Assembly (NCBI GenBank): GCA_030715135.1
Contig: JAUYVH010000013.1
Coordinates: 40,060 to 104,059, forward strand
Length of the DNA: 64,000 nucleotides
DNA from: Keguizhuia sedimenti
GTDB lineage: Bacteria; Pseudomonadota; Gammaproteobacteria; Burkholderiales; Burkholderiaceae_D
Direction: 5' to 3'
Below, one piece after another: positions 34,221-42,636 of the stretch. The position numbers were made by a program, and so were the translations under genes. Every line of letters begins with the position of its first letter. The first letter of the stretch is position 1. The notes under the pieces were generated by a model. It had not been told where the DNA came from and did not search any database. It saw only the letters and a program-made list of their open reading frames with translations.

Positions 34221-36266
34221 ATGCACATCCTTACAAAAGCGAAAGATTTTGAAACAGGATTTCAGCAGGCTCCAATTGGCATGGCCATATTGCGGCCTGA
34301 TCTGCATTGGATCAGCATTAATCAGGAATTCTGCTCTCTTCTCGGCTATGCGCACGATGAGCTATGGACCCTGGATTACCTGGAAGTCGTACATCCGGAA
34401 GAACGCGAAAAACTGAAAGTCTTCCGGGGACGCATGATCGAAGGTGAAATGCATACTGCAAAAACAGAGACCCGCTATCTTCACAAGAACGGGAACGTCA
34501 TCGACGTGGAAATCCGCGCGGCCTTGGTACTGAACGAAAGCGGCATGCCGAATTACTTCATCGACATTGTCGAAGATATTACCGAACTTAAAAAATCGAG
34601 GATGAAGGCGCATGAGACTGCAGAGAATTATCGGTTGCTGATCGAGAATGCGGTGGATCACGCCATCATGCGCATCGACAAAGATGGAAAAATCAATAGC
34701 TGGAACACGGGCGCGCAAACCTTGTTCGGCTATACCGAATCGGAAATCCTGGGCAAACCTTCATCGATTCTGTTTATTCCGGAAGATGTCCTGAAACATG
34801 AAGACAAGCGGGAGATGCAAACGGCCCTGAAGGAAGGGCATTGCGATGCCGACCGCTGGCACGCCCGCAAGGACGGCTCGCAATTCTGGACATCCGGCAT
34901 TATCACTCCAGTCAAGGACGAGAACGGCGACGACAATGGATTTGTCAAAATCCTGCGCGACCTGACGGACCGCAAGCTTGCCCAGGAGCATAGCGTTTAT
35001 CTTGCACAGCACGACAGCCTGACGGGTTTGCCCAACAGGGGCAAGTTCAATGAAGAACTTGCGTTGGCAATCCAGGAAGCGTCCGCGCGCAAGTCCAGCG
35101 TTGCGGTCTTGTTCATCGACCTGGACCGCTACAAGCATATCAATGACATGCTGGGCCATCATATTGGCGATGGATTACTGATATGCGTTGCACATCGGCT
35201 AACCGGCATCCTCGGAAAATCTACGCTGATTGCCCGGCTTGGCGGCGACGAGTTCGGAGTGATTCTCAAGGGCGTGACATCACAATCAGAGCTGGCCCGA
35301 GATGCCAATCGCGTGATCAAGGAGCTTTCAAAACCGTTCATGTATCAGGCGCATGAGATCACGATCGGCGCCAGCATCGGAATTTCGCTTTACCCGAAAG
35401 ACAGCTCCGATCCAAACGAGTTGTTGAGCTATGCCGATATGGCCATGTATCACGCAAAGAGCAACGGGCGTTCCAATTTTCAGTTCTATACGCAGAACCT
35501 GGATGTGGAAGCAAAGCGGCGCACTACAATTGAAGAAGAATTGCGGCATGCGATCGAACGCGATGAACTTTATCTTTATTATCAGCCTCAGATATCGCTT
35601 GTAGACAATCAGATGAGCAGCATCGAAGCGCTGCTGCGATGGAAGAACCCGCGTCTGGCAATGCTTGCTCCGGATGAGTTCATTGCTCTGGCCGATGAAA
35701 CAGGATTGATTGTGCCGATCGGCAGCTGGGTTCTGGAGCAGGCTTGCCGCCAGCTGAGATACTGGCAACAGGCAAACCATCCGGAGCTGCGTATCGCGGT
35801 CAACGTCTCTTCACGTCAGCTGGAGGAGCCTGATTTCGTCAATACGGTGGATCGCATTCTCCGGCAATGCGGTGTTGGGCCGCGCTATGTCGAATTCGAG
35901 ATCACAGAGCGCTTGCTCATGAAGGACAACCTGAAAAACAATGCGGTTCTGCGTGCATTGAAGGAGCGCGGCATCCAGGTTTCGGTAGACGATTTCGGCA
36001 CCGGTTTTTCCTCGTTGAGCTATCTGAAGCATTTTCCGGTGGATGCGCTCAAGATCGACAAGCTCTTCATCAAGTGCCTGCCTAATGACGAGCATGACGC
36101 TGCGATCGCATCAGCCATCATCGGCATGGCGCATAGCCTGAACCTGAAAGTCGTTGCAGAAGGAGTTGAAACGGTGGAGCAACGGGATTTCCTCAGGGAC
36201 CTGGGTTGCAACTACGGGCAGGGATATTTTTTTTCCGAACCGGTGCCGCCTGAAAAAATTATCTGA
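34221..36266 (+). CDS. PAS-PAS-GGDEF-EAL cyclic-di-GMP protein
   Basis: This 681-residue cytoplasmic protein has PAS domain 1 (residues 10-125, with PAC EDITELK), PAS domain 2 (135-250), GGDEF (RLGGDEFGVIL near residue 340, intact active site) and EAL (IEALLRW near residue 468; VDDFGTGFSSLSYL and KIDKLF intact). Both cyclase and phosphodiesterase active sites look complete; in such tandem proteins usually one activity dominates, and this cannot be read from the sequence. The inhibitory RxxD site is not evident. PAS domains suggest oxygen, redox or small-ligand sensing. It controls sessile/motile choices through c-di-GMP. Ends at a bidirectional terminator. Confidence 0.93.
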   Translation: MHILTKAKDFETGFQQAPIGMAILRPDLHWISINQEFCSLLGYAHDELWTLDYLEVVHPEEREKLKVFRGRMIEGEMHTAKTETRYLHKNGNVIDVEIRAALVLNESGMPNYFIDIVEDITELKKSRMKAHETAENYRLLIENAVDHAIMRIDKDGKINSWNTGAQTLFGYTESEILGKPSSILFIPEDVLKHEDKREMQTALKEGHCDADRWHARKDGSQFWTSGIITPVKDENGDDNGFVKILRDLTDRKLAQEHSVYLAQHDSLTGLPNRGKFNEELALAIQEASARKSSVAVLFIDLDRYKHINDMLGHHIGDGLLICVAHRLTGILGKSTLIARLGGDEFGVILKGVTSQSELARDANRVIKELSKPFMYQAHEITIGASIGISLYPKDSSDPNELLSYADMAMYHAKSNGRSNFQFYTQNLDVEAKRRTTIEEELRHAIERDELYLYYQPQISLVDNQMSSIEALLRWKNPRLAMLAPDEFIALADETGLIVPIGSWVLEQACRQLRYWQQANHPELRIAVNVSSRQLEEPDFVNTVDRILRQCGVGPRYVEFEITERLLMKDNLKNNAVLRALKERGIQVSVDDFGTGFSSLSYLKHFPVDALKIDKLFIKCLPNDEHDAAIASAIIGMAHSLNLKVVAEGVETVEQRDFLRDLGCNYGQGYFFSEPVPPEKII

Positions 36267-36331
36267 CGAGCCCTTTCTGCTGCTGTTCGCATCTGCTTCG
36301 CAATGCGCTGCGCCGGGTACCCAAAATGAAA

Positions 36332-36356
36332 CGGGCAGCGTATCCCACGCTGCCCG
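36332..36356. terminator. Bidirectional terminator hairpin
   Basis: CGGGCAGCGT and ACGCTGCCCG form a perfect 10-bp stem with a 5-nt loop between the convergent GGDEF-EAL and DUF3617 genes. The flanking A/T runs are short, so its strength is moderate. Confidence 0.7.
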
Positions 36357-36378
36357 CTGAAAACCGACTGATACTGCC

Positions 36379-36903
36379 TTACTTCTTAAGCGGTGCTTCT
36401 GCCATCGGCTTCACGTTGCCGCAATCGGAGGAGAGCCATTTCCCGCTGTTCTCATGCTTCTGACTGATCGGCTGCCCATGCGCGGTTCCCTTGAAATCGT
36501 AGGTCGAACTGAAGCTTTCACTGCCGTTCATCTTTCCTTTCATTTTGCCGTTGCCTTTGAGATTCGGTCCATTGCACACCACGTCTACGCTATAGGTATT
36601 GCCGCTGCGCTGATAATTTTTCGCCTGACAATCGGACTCGTTCTGTGTCATCGGCATTTGCTCGCGCTCCGCCATTTCCTTGGTAATGCAGACTTTGGTT
36701 ACCATGCCGCCATCCTGCATTTGTGGAACGTGAACGCCCATCTTGCGCATTTGTTCCATCTGCTCGGGCGAAATCTTAGGCATGTTTTTCATTGCGTCGG
36801 ATTTCATGGTCATTTCCCATAGGCCTGGCTTGAGCTTGTCCTGCGCAAATGCAAACGATGTTGTCAGGGCCAATGAAAGAACCAGCCAGACAGTTTTACG
36901 CAT
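36379..36903 (-). CDS. DUF3617 family periplasmic protein
   Basis: This 174-residue protein has a signal peptide (MRKTVWLVLSLALTTSFAFAQ) followed by LKPGLWEMTMKSD, the standard DUF3617 opening. Met-rich stretches (MPKISPEQMEQMRKMGVHVPQMQDGGM) and four Cys that can pair (VCIT, DCQA, VVCNG, DCG) are also typical. The function is unknown; a role in metal or stress response has been suggested by its Met content, which I consider inference. AGGGAGGCG stands before the start. Confidence 0.85.
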   Translation of the reverse strand: MRKTVWLVLSLALTTSFAFAQDKLKPGLWEMTMKSDAMKNMPKISPEQMEQMRKMGVHVPQMQDGGMVTKVCITKEMAEREQMPMTQNESDCQAKNYQRSGNTYSVDVVCNGPNLKGNGKMKGKMNGSESFSSTYDFKGTAHGQPISQKHENSGKWLSSDCGNVKPMAEAPLKK

Positions 36904-37151
36904 ATCGCCTCCCTATCTTGTAAAGTCCGGACATGCTACTCTCAGGTCAAATTTTGCGCAACGATGCGTGCTGCGCCGTAACATGTGAAAAATTTCCTTC
37001 TTGGGATTGATTTGCAGTCCTCGGATTTTTTGCACGTTATTTTTATTGGGCGGCACTCGGATAGGCGCATGCCCGAGCTGATTCTTGTTAGAATCGGCGC
37101 TGTACTTTTTTCGTTACCTTTCCCCTACTTTTGCTATTTCAGCGTTTTCCC

Positions 37152-37430
37152 ATGCCACACGATTCCGCGCTTCAAACCATGCAAGCTTCGCTGACCGGTC
37201 TTGAACAGAAGCAAACCAGTACCGCTGAATTCTGCCAGATATGGCGCGCACAGCAAGCGCTTCTGGCGGATTTGCCGCCGCGCTTTGGCGTGATCCTGGA
37301 AGATTTGCTGAGCCGTCTTGAAGCCGGCAGTTTATTTACGGAAGAAAGCTGCTCTTTCAGCCAGTCCGACTTGCATGCCAACTTGTCGATGTGGCTTGAG
37401 AAGGCAAAAGAGCGGGTGCAGCAAAATTAA
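37152..37430 (+). CDS. Small hypothetical protein, 92 aa
   Basis: This helical, soluble protein starts MPHDSALQTMQASLTGLEQK. The start ATG is the first that gives a purely hydrophilic N-terminus; the open frame runs 21 bp further upstream. Hydrophobic positions recur every 3-4 residues, so it is a likely helical bundle. It is 39 bp upstream of the S4-domain gene, with which it may be co-transcribed. No family assigned with confidence; similar short proteins are conserved in Burkholderiales. Confidence 0.55.
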   Translation: MPHDSALQTMQASLTGLEQKQTSTAEFCQIWRAQQALLADLPPRFGVILEDLLSRLEAGSLFTEESCSFSQSDLHANLSMWLEKAKERVQQN

Positions 37431-37469
37431 ATATTCCCATGCCATGCTTACCACAGCGAACAGGATCCA

Positions 37470-37700
37470 ATGCATATGAAGCAAACCGTCTTTCGCCTCG
37501 ATCGCGAATTCGTTGAACTGAACCAGTTGCTCAAGCTGGCGGGTCTGTGCGACAGCGGCGGTTCAGGCAAGGCGCTCGTTGCGTCCGGGAATGTACTCGT
37601 GGATGGTCGCGTTGAACTTCGCAAGACGTGCAAGATTCGCGCGGGTCAAAAGGTTGTGCTGGATGACGTCCAGGTTCTGGTGCAGGCCGCGACCGATTGA
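37470..37700 (+). CDS. S4-domain RNA-binding protein, YbcJ type
   Basis: This 76-residue single S4 domain has FVELNQLLKLAGLCDSGG and then ASGNVLVDGRVELRKTCKIRAGQKV, the classical S4 turn and GxVxVNG-type loop. E. coli YbcJ is the reference: a small protein of this fold thought to bind structured RNA, whose physiological role is not settled. A second start (Met3) would be equally good. Probably in one transcript with the 37152 gene. Confidence 0.88.
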   Translation: MHMKQTVFRLDREFVELNQLLKLAGLCDSGGSGKALVASGNVLVDGRVELRKTCKIRAGQKVVLDDVQVLVQAATD

Positions 37701-37767
37701 TCTGAGCATGTTCAGCGCGCCCTTCCTTTAAGATAGTGTGCAATCATCGCATCCTCTGCTGCCTTCC

Positions 37768-38397
37768 ATGCACACTATCGAAACGCCTATGCTGTTCGAC
37801 AGCCCTCGCACCCTCGAGTCGCTCGGCATTCCGGACGCCGATATACGCTTCGTACATGATTTCTTCGTCCCTTTAGAAGCAAATGACTATTTCAAGCGCC
37901 TGACAACTGACACATCATGGACCCAGCCGGTACTTCGCGTATGGGGAAAAGATCATCTGCAGCCGCGCCTGTCCTGCTGGTATGGCGACCCTGATGCGGT
38001 GTATCGGTTTTCAGGCAAGACCTTTCGCCCGCATCCATGGACGCCGGCACTTCAATGCATACGCCACAAGATCCAGGGGGCTACCGGTTTCCATTTCAAT
38101 AGCGTATTGCTGAACCTGTATCGGGATGGGCACGACAGCATAGGCATGCATAGCGATAACGAACCGGAGCTCGGCCCCATGCCGGTAATCGCCTCGCTTA
38201 GCCTGGGCGCCACGCGAATATTCCGGCTGAAGCACCGCCACAACGCATTCGCTCCGGTTTCAATCGCGCTGTCGAACGGCAGCCTCCTGATCATGGCGGG
38301 CCAAACCCAGGAACGCTGGATGCATGGAGTACGCAAAGACACACAAGATATCGGACCGCGTATTAATCTGACCTTTCGACGGATACTTACGGCATAG
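37768..38397 (+). CDS. alkB: Alpha-ketoglutarate-dependent dioxygenase AlkB
   Basis: This 209-residue 2OG-Fe(II) oxygenase has the iron ligands in HSDNEPEL (His and Asp), the distal His in RWMHGVRK, and the 2-oxoglutarate-binding RINLTFR near the end, all intact. The WYGDPDAVYRFSGK region is typical of the bacterial AlkB homologue group that resembles human ALKBH2/3. It repairs 1-methyladenine and 3-methylcytosine in DNA or RNA by oxidative demethylation. The start could also be the ATG at 37789; no strong ribosome site decides. It follows the S4 gene by 67 bp. Confidence 0.9.
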   Translation: MHTIETPMLFDSPRTLESLGIPDADIRFVHDFFVPLEANDYFKRLTTDTSWTQPVLRVWGKDHLQPRLSCWYGDPDAVYRFSGKTFRPHPWTPALQCIRHKIQGATGFHFNSVLLNLYRDGHDSIGMHSDNEPELGPMPVIASLSLGATRIFRLKHRHNAFAPVSIALSNGSLLIMAGQTQERWMHGVRKDTQDIGPRINLTFRRILTA

Positions 38398-38437
38398 GAT
38401 GGCATTTAACAGAAACCTCATCAGGAATAGGTAAAAA

Positions 38438-39052
38438 ATGAATACAAAGCAATCGTCCGTAGTTCCGCATCGCGAACATGAGCTTGTAATAACGGAAATT
38501 CGCAAATGGGTGCAACACGCCGTAATCGGCTTGAACCTTTGTCCGTTTGCCAAGGCTGTGCATACCAAGGAAAGGATTCGTTACGTGGTGAGCGATGCGT
38601 CCGATCCGGAAAGATTATGCGAAGATCTTTGCCGTGAATTGCAAATGCTGCACACGAGCAACCCGGCACAAATCGAGACCACCCTTCTGGTCCACCCGCA
38701 TGTCTTGAACGACTTCCTGGACTACAACGATTTTCTCGATGTCGCCGATGCGATCATTGAGGACATGCATCTTGCCGGTGAAATCCAGATTGCGAGTTTT
38801 CATCCAAATTATCAGTTTGCCGGCACGTCGGCGGACGCGGTCGAGAACTATACCAATCGTTCGCCGTATCCGATGTTGCAGTTACTGCGTGAGTCCAGCA
38901 TTGAGGCCGCTGCCGCATCCTATCCGGATGCATCGGAAATTTATGAACGCAACATTGAGACATTGCATGCGCTTGGTATGAGCGGACTTAGGGATTTAGG
39001 CGTGTTCAAATTGGCTGAGCAAATCGAAGCTGCCAACAAACCAAAGAAGTGA
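38438..39052 (+). CDS. DUF1415 family protein
   Basis: This 204-residue soluble protein is recognised by ITEIRKWVQHAVIGLNLCPFAK near the start, LLVHPHVLNDFLDYNDFLDVAD in the middle, and FHPNYQFAG with YTNRSPYPMLQLLRE after it, all blocks of DUF1415. The function is unknown; it is common in beta/gammaproteobacteria. The Cys-Pro pair and several His suggest a metal or thiol site. The ATG follows AGGAATAGG at suitable distance. Forty bp after alkB, so a shared transcript is likely. Confidence 0.88.
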   Translation: MNTKQSSVVPHREHELVITEIRKWVQHAVIGLNLCPFAKAVHTKERIRYVVSDASDPERLCEDLCRELQMLHTSNPAQIETTLLVHPHVLNDFLDYNDFLDVADAIIEDMHLAGEIQIASFHPNYQFAGTSADAVENYTNRSPYPMLQLLRESSIEAAAASYPDASEIYERNIETLHALGMSGLRDLGVFKLAEQIEAANKPKK

Positions 39053-39527
39053 AGAATTCTTCAAAGCAATAAGTTCTCATGCTTGCTCACGGCTTCCGGC
39101 AATTCGCTCCAGAGTCCGTTTTTCCTCACACGGATTGACCAAATATCTGTTTTTCAAAGCAAGTTTCCGGAAATCGAAAATGTCTTGTCGACCAGCCTGT
39201 TGATGCTTGGAATTTATTTATTATCAAAATGACATTTGTTGCCGGCATTTATGATCGGTTTAATGTTATTGCAAAGATTAATATGCATATTTACAACTTT
39301 TGCAAATATGCAATCTTGAGAAGCGGCAATATTGTATTAAAATGTCATCATTGTCATGGAGCAATATCTTTAGGTCATTTAAATTTGCCTATCAACTACT
39401 GGCGATTTTTTTGGTTTAAGAAATATTGATTGCAACTTAATTAGTTTCCAATGCTCCAAGATTTGTTTTTATAAATTGTATTTGGTTATTTTTTTAACTT
39501 CATCTGCAAACTGGAATCTGTGAAACT
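39053..39527. other. AT-rich gap of 475 bp
   Basis: It is clearly AT-richer than its neighbours. The longest frame (39229-39429) has no ribosome site and unnatural composition. No RNA gene or terminator was found in it. It probably contains the promoter of the 39528 gene. Confidence 0.45.
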
Positions 39528-39854
39528 ATGACTACTCACGCAGAAAACGCTCAAAACAATCGCTTGGCGGATCAAGTTGCCTATGACCCGAACAACCTGC
39601 TGGATTCGTTGATTGAAAAATTGCATCTCAAAAACGATGCAGCTTTGTCCCGCGCGCTGGAAGTTGCGCCGCCTGTTATCAGCAAGATCCGCCATCGCCG
39701 CCTGCCGGTTGGCGCTTCATTGTTGATCCGCATGCACGAAGTCAGTGATTTGAGCATCAAGGATCTGCGTATCCTGATGGGCGATCGCCGCGAAAAATTC
39801 CGCATCAGCGACAAGCAGTTCAAGCCAAAATCGTCCGGCGGATCCGACGAATAA
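39528..39854 (+). CDS. Small helix-turn-helix (Cro-like) protein
   Basis: This 108-residue protein has residues 22-80 (NLLDSLIEKLHLKNDAALSRALEVAPPVISKIRHRRLPVG) forming a helix-turn-helix with the recognition helix PPVISKIRHRR. The C-terminus is basic and disordered (KQFKPKSSGGSDE). Similar orphan regulators are common in Oxalobacteraceae and related genera. The start is preceded by GTGAAACT rather than a good ribosome site. Regulated genes unknown. It ends at the bidirectional terminator at 39856. Confidence 0.65.
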   Translation: MTTHAENAQNNRLADQVAYDPNNLLDSLIEKLHLKNDAALSRALEVAPPVISKIRHRRLPVGASLLIRMHEVSDLSIKDLRILMGDRREKFRISDKQFKPKSSGGSDE

Positions 39855-39855
39855 A

Positions 39856-39886
39856 ATAAAAAAGCCTTCTTCGGAACGCTTTTTTA
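39856..39886. terminator. Bidirectional intrinsic terminator
   Basis: AAAAAAGC and GCTTTTTT flank an inner TTC/TTCG/GAA hairpin, with T-runs readable on both strands. It serves both the HTH gene and cysM (minus). Confidence 0.8.
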
Positions 39887-39920
39887 TTGGTAAAACTTAA
39901 GATTCGTCTATCCGGGGTGA

Positions 39921-40823
39921 TCAGGCGGGAAAAACTCCGGTAGACAGGTATCGGTCACCTCGGTCGCAAACGATAAATACGATCGTGGCATTCTCTGTAG
40001 TCTGAGAAATCCGCAATGCGACATCGCAGGCGCCTGCCGCCGAGATTCCGCAGAAAATCCCCTCTTCCACCGCAAGCCGGCGCGCCATTTGCTCCGCAGT
40101 AGCCTGACTGACGCTTTCCACCTGGTCTACGCGCGTGCGATCATAAATCTTTGGCAGATAGGCTTCCGGCCATTTGCGGATTCCGGGGATCTGCGAACCT
40201 TCCTCAGGCTGCGCACCGATGATGCGGATGTCCTGGTTCTGTTCCTTCAGGTACTGCGAAACGCCCATGATGGTGCCGGTCGTACCCATTGCGCTCACGA
40301 AGTGGGTCACCCGTCCCTGCGTATCGCGCCAGATTTCCGGTCCGGTCGATTCGTAGTGGGAACGCGGATTGTCGGGGTTGGCAAACTGATCGAGGATGAT
40401 GCCCCTGCCTTCCTTCTGCATTTGCTCCGCGAGGTCGCGCGCATATTCCATTCCGCCGGTCTTGGGCGTCAGAATGATTTCGGCGCCGTAAGCCGCCATG
40501 CTTTGGCGCCGTTCCAGGCTCAGGTTCTCCGGCATTAGCAATACCATCTTGTAACCGCGCATCGCGGCGGCCATGGCCAGCGCAATACCCGTGTTTCCGC
40601 TCGTAGCCTCGATCAAGGTATCACCCTGCTTGATCTGTCCGCGCTGCTCGGCTCCCTTGATCATTGCAAGCGCCGGTCGGTCCTTCACCGACCCGGCCGG
40701 ATTATTTCCTTCCATCTTGCCCAGGATGATGTTGTTACGCTCCAATGCATCCTTGCCTGGAAGGCGCTTGAGTTGAACCAGCGGGGTGTTGCCGATCGTA
40801 TCTTCTATCGATAAGTAGGACAT
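39921..40823 (-). CDS. cysM: Cysteine synthase B
   Basis: This 300-residue PLP enzyme of the O-acetylserine sulfhydrylase family has the PLP-Lys in NPAGSVKDRPA (Lys near residue 47), the phosphate loop in EATSGNTGIALA and GTTGTIMG before the C-terminal Ser. It makes L-cysteine from O-acetyl-serine; the B type also accepts thiosulfate. The length and the absence of the CysK-specific C-terminal tail fit CysM. The gene appears to be transcribed alone, since its upstream neighbour ends at a terminator. In related genomes it follows rfaE1/hldD; here hldD is not in between. Confidence 0.93.
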   Translation of the reverse strand: MSYLSIEDTIGNTPLVQLKRLPGKDALERNNIILGKMEGNNPAGSVKDRPALAMIKGAEQRGQIKQGDTLIEATSGNTGIALAMAAAMRGYKMVLLMPENLSLERRQSMAAYGAEIILTPKTGGMEYARDLAEQMQKEGRGIILDQFANPDNPRSHYESTGPEIWRDTQGRVTHFVSAMGTTGTIMGVSQYLKEQNQDIRIIGAQPEEGSQIPGIRKWPEAYLPKIYDRTRVDQVESVSQATAEQMARRLAVEEGIFCGISAAGACDVALRISQTTENATIVFIVCDRGDRYLSTGVFPA

Positions 40824-40999
40824 GAGATGTGAATAGTTCGCGAAAACGACATTTTAATCCAGCGGCGCGCACGCGTTTGCTTCATGCGATTTATAACTGC
40901 GGAATAGATCCGCGCCGCAGGTCTGCGCCAGCAAGCCGCCTGGCTGGTCGGCATGTTACGGATGTTGCCGACGAATCGCGAAGCAGTACAGCAGGCATA

Positions 41000-41025
41000 G
41001 AAAACCCCGCATGCGCGAGGTTTTC
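41000..41025 (-). terminator. Terminator after the ComEA-like gene
   Basis: GAAAACC and GGTTTTC close a stem around CGCATGCG (itself self-paired). On the minus strand it ends in TTTTC, about 30 bp after the ComEA-like stop. Confidence 0.6.
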
Positions 41026-41052
41026 CTAAGGCGTATTACCTGAAATAGGACG

Positions 41053-41508
41053 TTATTTTTTAGCTTCTTTCGGATCGGTCTTGGCGTCTTTTTCGACTTC
41101 CTTGGCTTCCTGCTTGGCATCCTTTGCCGCCGCCTTGCTGCCAGCCTTCATGTCCTTGGCTTCTGCCTTGGCATCTTTCTTCATCTCTTTTGCCGCAGAC
41201 TTTACTTCCTTCGTGTCTTTTTTGGAGCCGGCATTGGACTTTGATTTGCCGTTGATCGTCACGCCTTCCTGAGAAAATTTGTCGGAATTTTTATCGCCGA
41301 TGCCCTTTACGCGCTTCCCGAAGTCCTCCCAGTCCTTGAATTCACCGCCTTTTTTGCGTTCATCAAGAATGGCTTTTGACATCTTGGGTCCGATGCCTTT
41401 TACGCTGTCGAGCGCTGCCTGATCTGCCTTGTTTAAATCGACTGCCGCGAACGCAATCCCTGCAGTGGCGGCAAATGCGGCAATTGCGAACATTATTTTC
41501 TTAAACAT
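41053..41508 (-). CDS. ComEA-like helix-hairpin-helix protein with Lys/Ala-rich tail
   Basis: The signal peptide (MFKKIMFAIAAFAATAGIAFA) is followed by one (HhH)2 domain: LNKADQAALDSVKGIGPKMSKAIL and RVKGIGDKNSDKF, the DNA-backbone-binding hairpins of ComEA. Residues 85-151 are almost only Lys, Ala, Glu and Asp in repeating blocks (KSAAKEMKKDAKAEAKDM), like histone H1 or bacterial H1-like proteins. ComEA proteins bind incoming DNA in the periplasm during natural transformation; the tail would add non-specific DNA or polymer binding. AAGGGGGAG is before the ATG. Confidence 0.82.
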   Translation of the reverse strand: MFKKIMFAIAAFAATAGIAFAAVDLNKADQAALDSVKGIGPKMSKAILDERKKGGEFKDWEDFGKRVKGIGDKNSDKFSQEGVTINGKSKSNAGSKKDTKEVKSAAKEMKKDAKAEAKDMKAGSKAAAKDAKQEAKEVEKDAKTDPKEAKK

Positions 41509-41622
41509 TTCGACTCCCCCTTTATTGATAGCACTTCACTAACCACGGATGTGGTGACCGGATGTTATCTTTTTTTCAACAAAGTGGGGATAAAGCGAGC
41601 GGATTTTGTCGCTTATTTGCGC

Positions 41623-42552
41623 CTATTCGAACAGTTCTTCCCGTGTCACTACAGCGGTACCGAGTTTTCCGACCACGATTCCGCCGGCCTTATTGGCGAT
41701 GGCAACTGCATCGACCAATGACATCCCGGCACCGAGCATCGTCGCCAGGGTCGCTATCACGGTGTCGCCGGCACCCGAAACATCATAAACTTCGCGCGCA
41801 AGCGCAGGAAAATGCGTCTCGCCCTGTTCGGTGTACAGAGTCATGCCCTCTTCGGAGCGGGTGAGCAGCAGGGCCTCCAGTTCCAGTTCCCTGCGCAGCC
41901 GCTGGGCCCTTTCGGTCAATTGCTCTTCCGATTCCCAGGAGCCGACGATCTGGCGCAGTTCCGATTTATTCGGAGTGAGCACGGATGCGCCTTTATAGCG
42001 GGAGAAGTCTTCCCCTTTCGGGTCGACCAGGATCCGCTTGGATAATTTCTTCGCTGCCGCAATCATTTCCGCAACGTTGACCAGACTGCCCTTGGCATAG
42101 TCGGACAGGACGATGACATCGTATTCTGGCATCAATGCGTTGAACTGACTGAGCTTGTTGCGCAATACCGTATGGGTCGGGCGCTCCTCGAAATCGATAC
42201 GCAGAAGCTGCTGTTGCCGACCGATGACGCGCAGTTTGACGATGGTCGAGATGGTAGGATCGCGGTTCAGGTTGGTCTGGATCGATTGCTCACGCAATAG
42301 CTGCTCAAGCTTGTTGCCGGCCTCATCGTTACCGACCACGCCGAGCAGTGCGGTATGCGCGCCCAGTGCGGCGATATTGCGCGCAACGTTGGCGGCTCCT
42401 CCCAATCTTTCCTCGCATTTTTCAATGCGCACCACCGGCACCGGCGCTTCCGGGGAAATGCGGTTCACTTCGCCGAACCAGTAACGGTCCAGCATTACGT
42501 CGCCGATTACCAGAATGCGTGTGTTGAATTCTTTAGGAATTAGTTTTGCCAT
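41623..42552 (-). CDS. rfaE1: D-glycero-beta-D-manno-heptose-7-phosphate kinase
   Basis: This 309-residue PfkB-family sugar kinase has VIGDVMLDRYWFGEVNRISPEAPVPV and RLGGAANVARNIAALG (substrate-binding blocks), and VYDVSGAGDTVIATLA (ATP/anion hole with catalytic Asp). The cytidylyltransferase half of bifunctional HldE is absent, as usual in betaproteobacteria where RfaE1 and RfaE2 are separate. It makes heptose-1,7-bisphosphate for the LPS inner core. Located directly after lapA-lapB, so LPS assembly and core synthesis genes are grouped. Confidence 0.93.
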   Translation of the reverse strand: MAKLIPKEFNTRILVIGDVMLDRYWFGEVNRISPEAPVPVVRIEKCEERLGGAANVARNIAALGAHTALLGVVGNDEAGNKLEQLLREQSIQTNLNRDPTISTIVKLRVIGRQQQLLRIDFEERPTHTVLRNKLSQFNALMPEYDVIVLSDYAKGSLVNVAEMIAAAKKLSKRILVDPKGEDFSRYKGASVLTPNKSELRQIVGSWESEEQLTERAQRLRRELELEALLLTRSEEGMTLYTEQGETHFPALAREVYDVSGAGDTVIATLATMLGAGMSLVDAVAIANKAGGIVVGKLGTAVVTREELFE

Positions 42553-42636
42553 AGCAGGGCCGAGTAGAGAGTCATGCGTTCATTCTGAAGGAAGCAATGC
42601 GGACGGCCTGTCCGTGAACCGCGAGACTCCGATCAG

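Noticed and set aside
39229..39429. 66-codon AT-rich frame upstream of the small HTH gene
   Set aside because: No ribosome site and composition (Ile, Asn, Lys, Tyr, His, Cys) expected of random AT-rich DNA.
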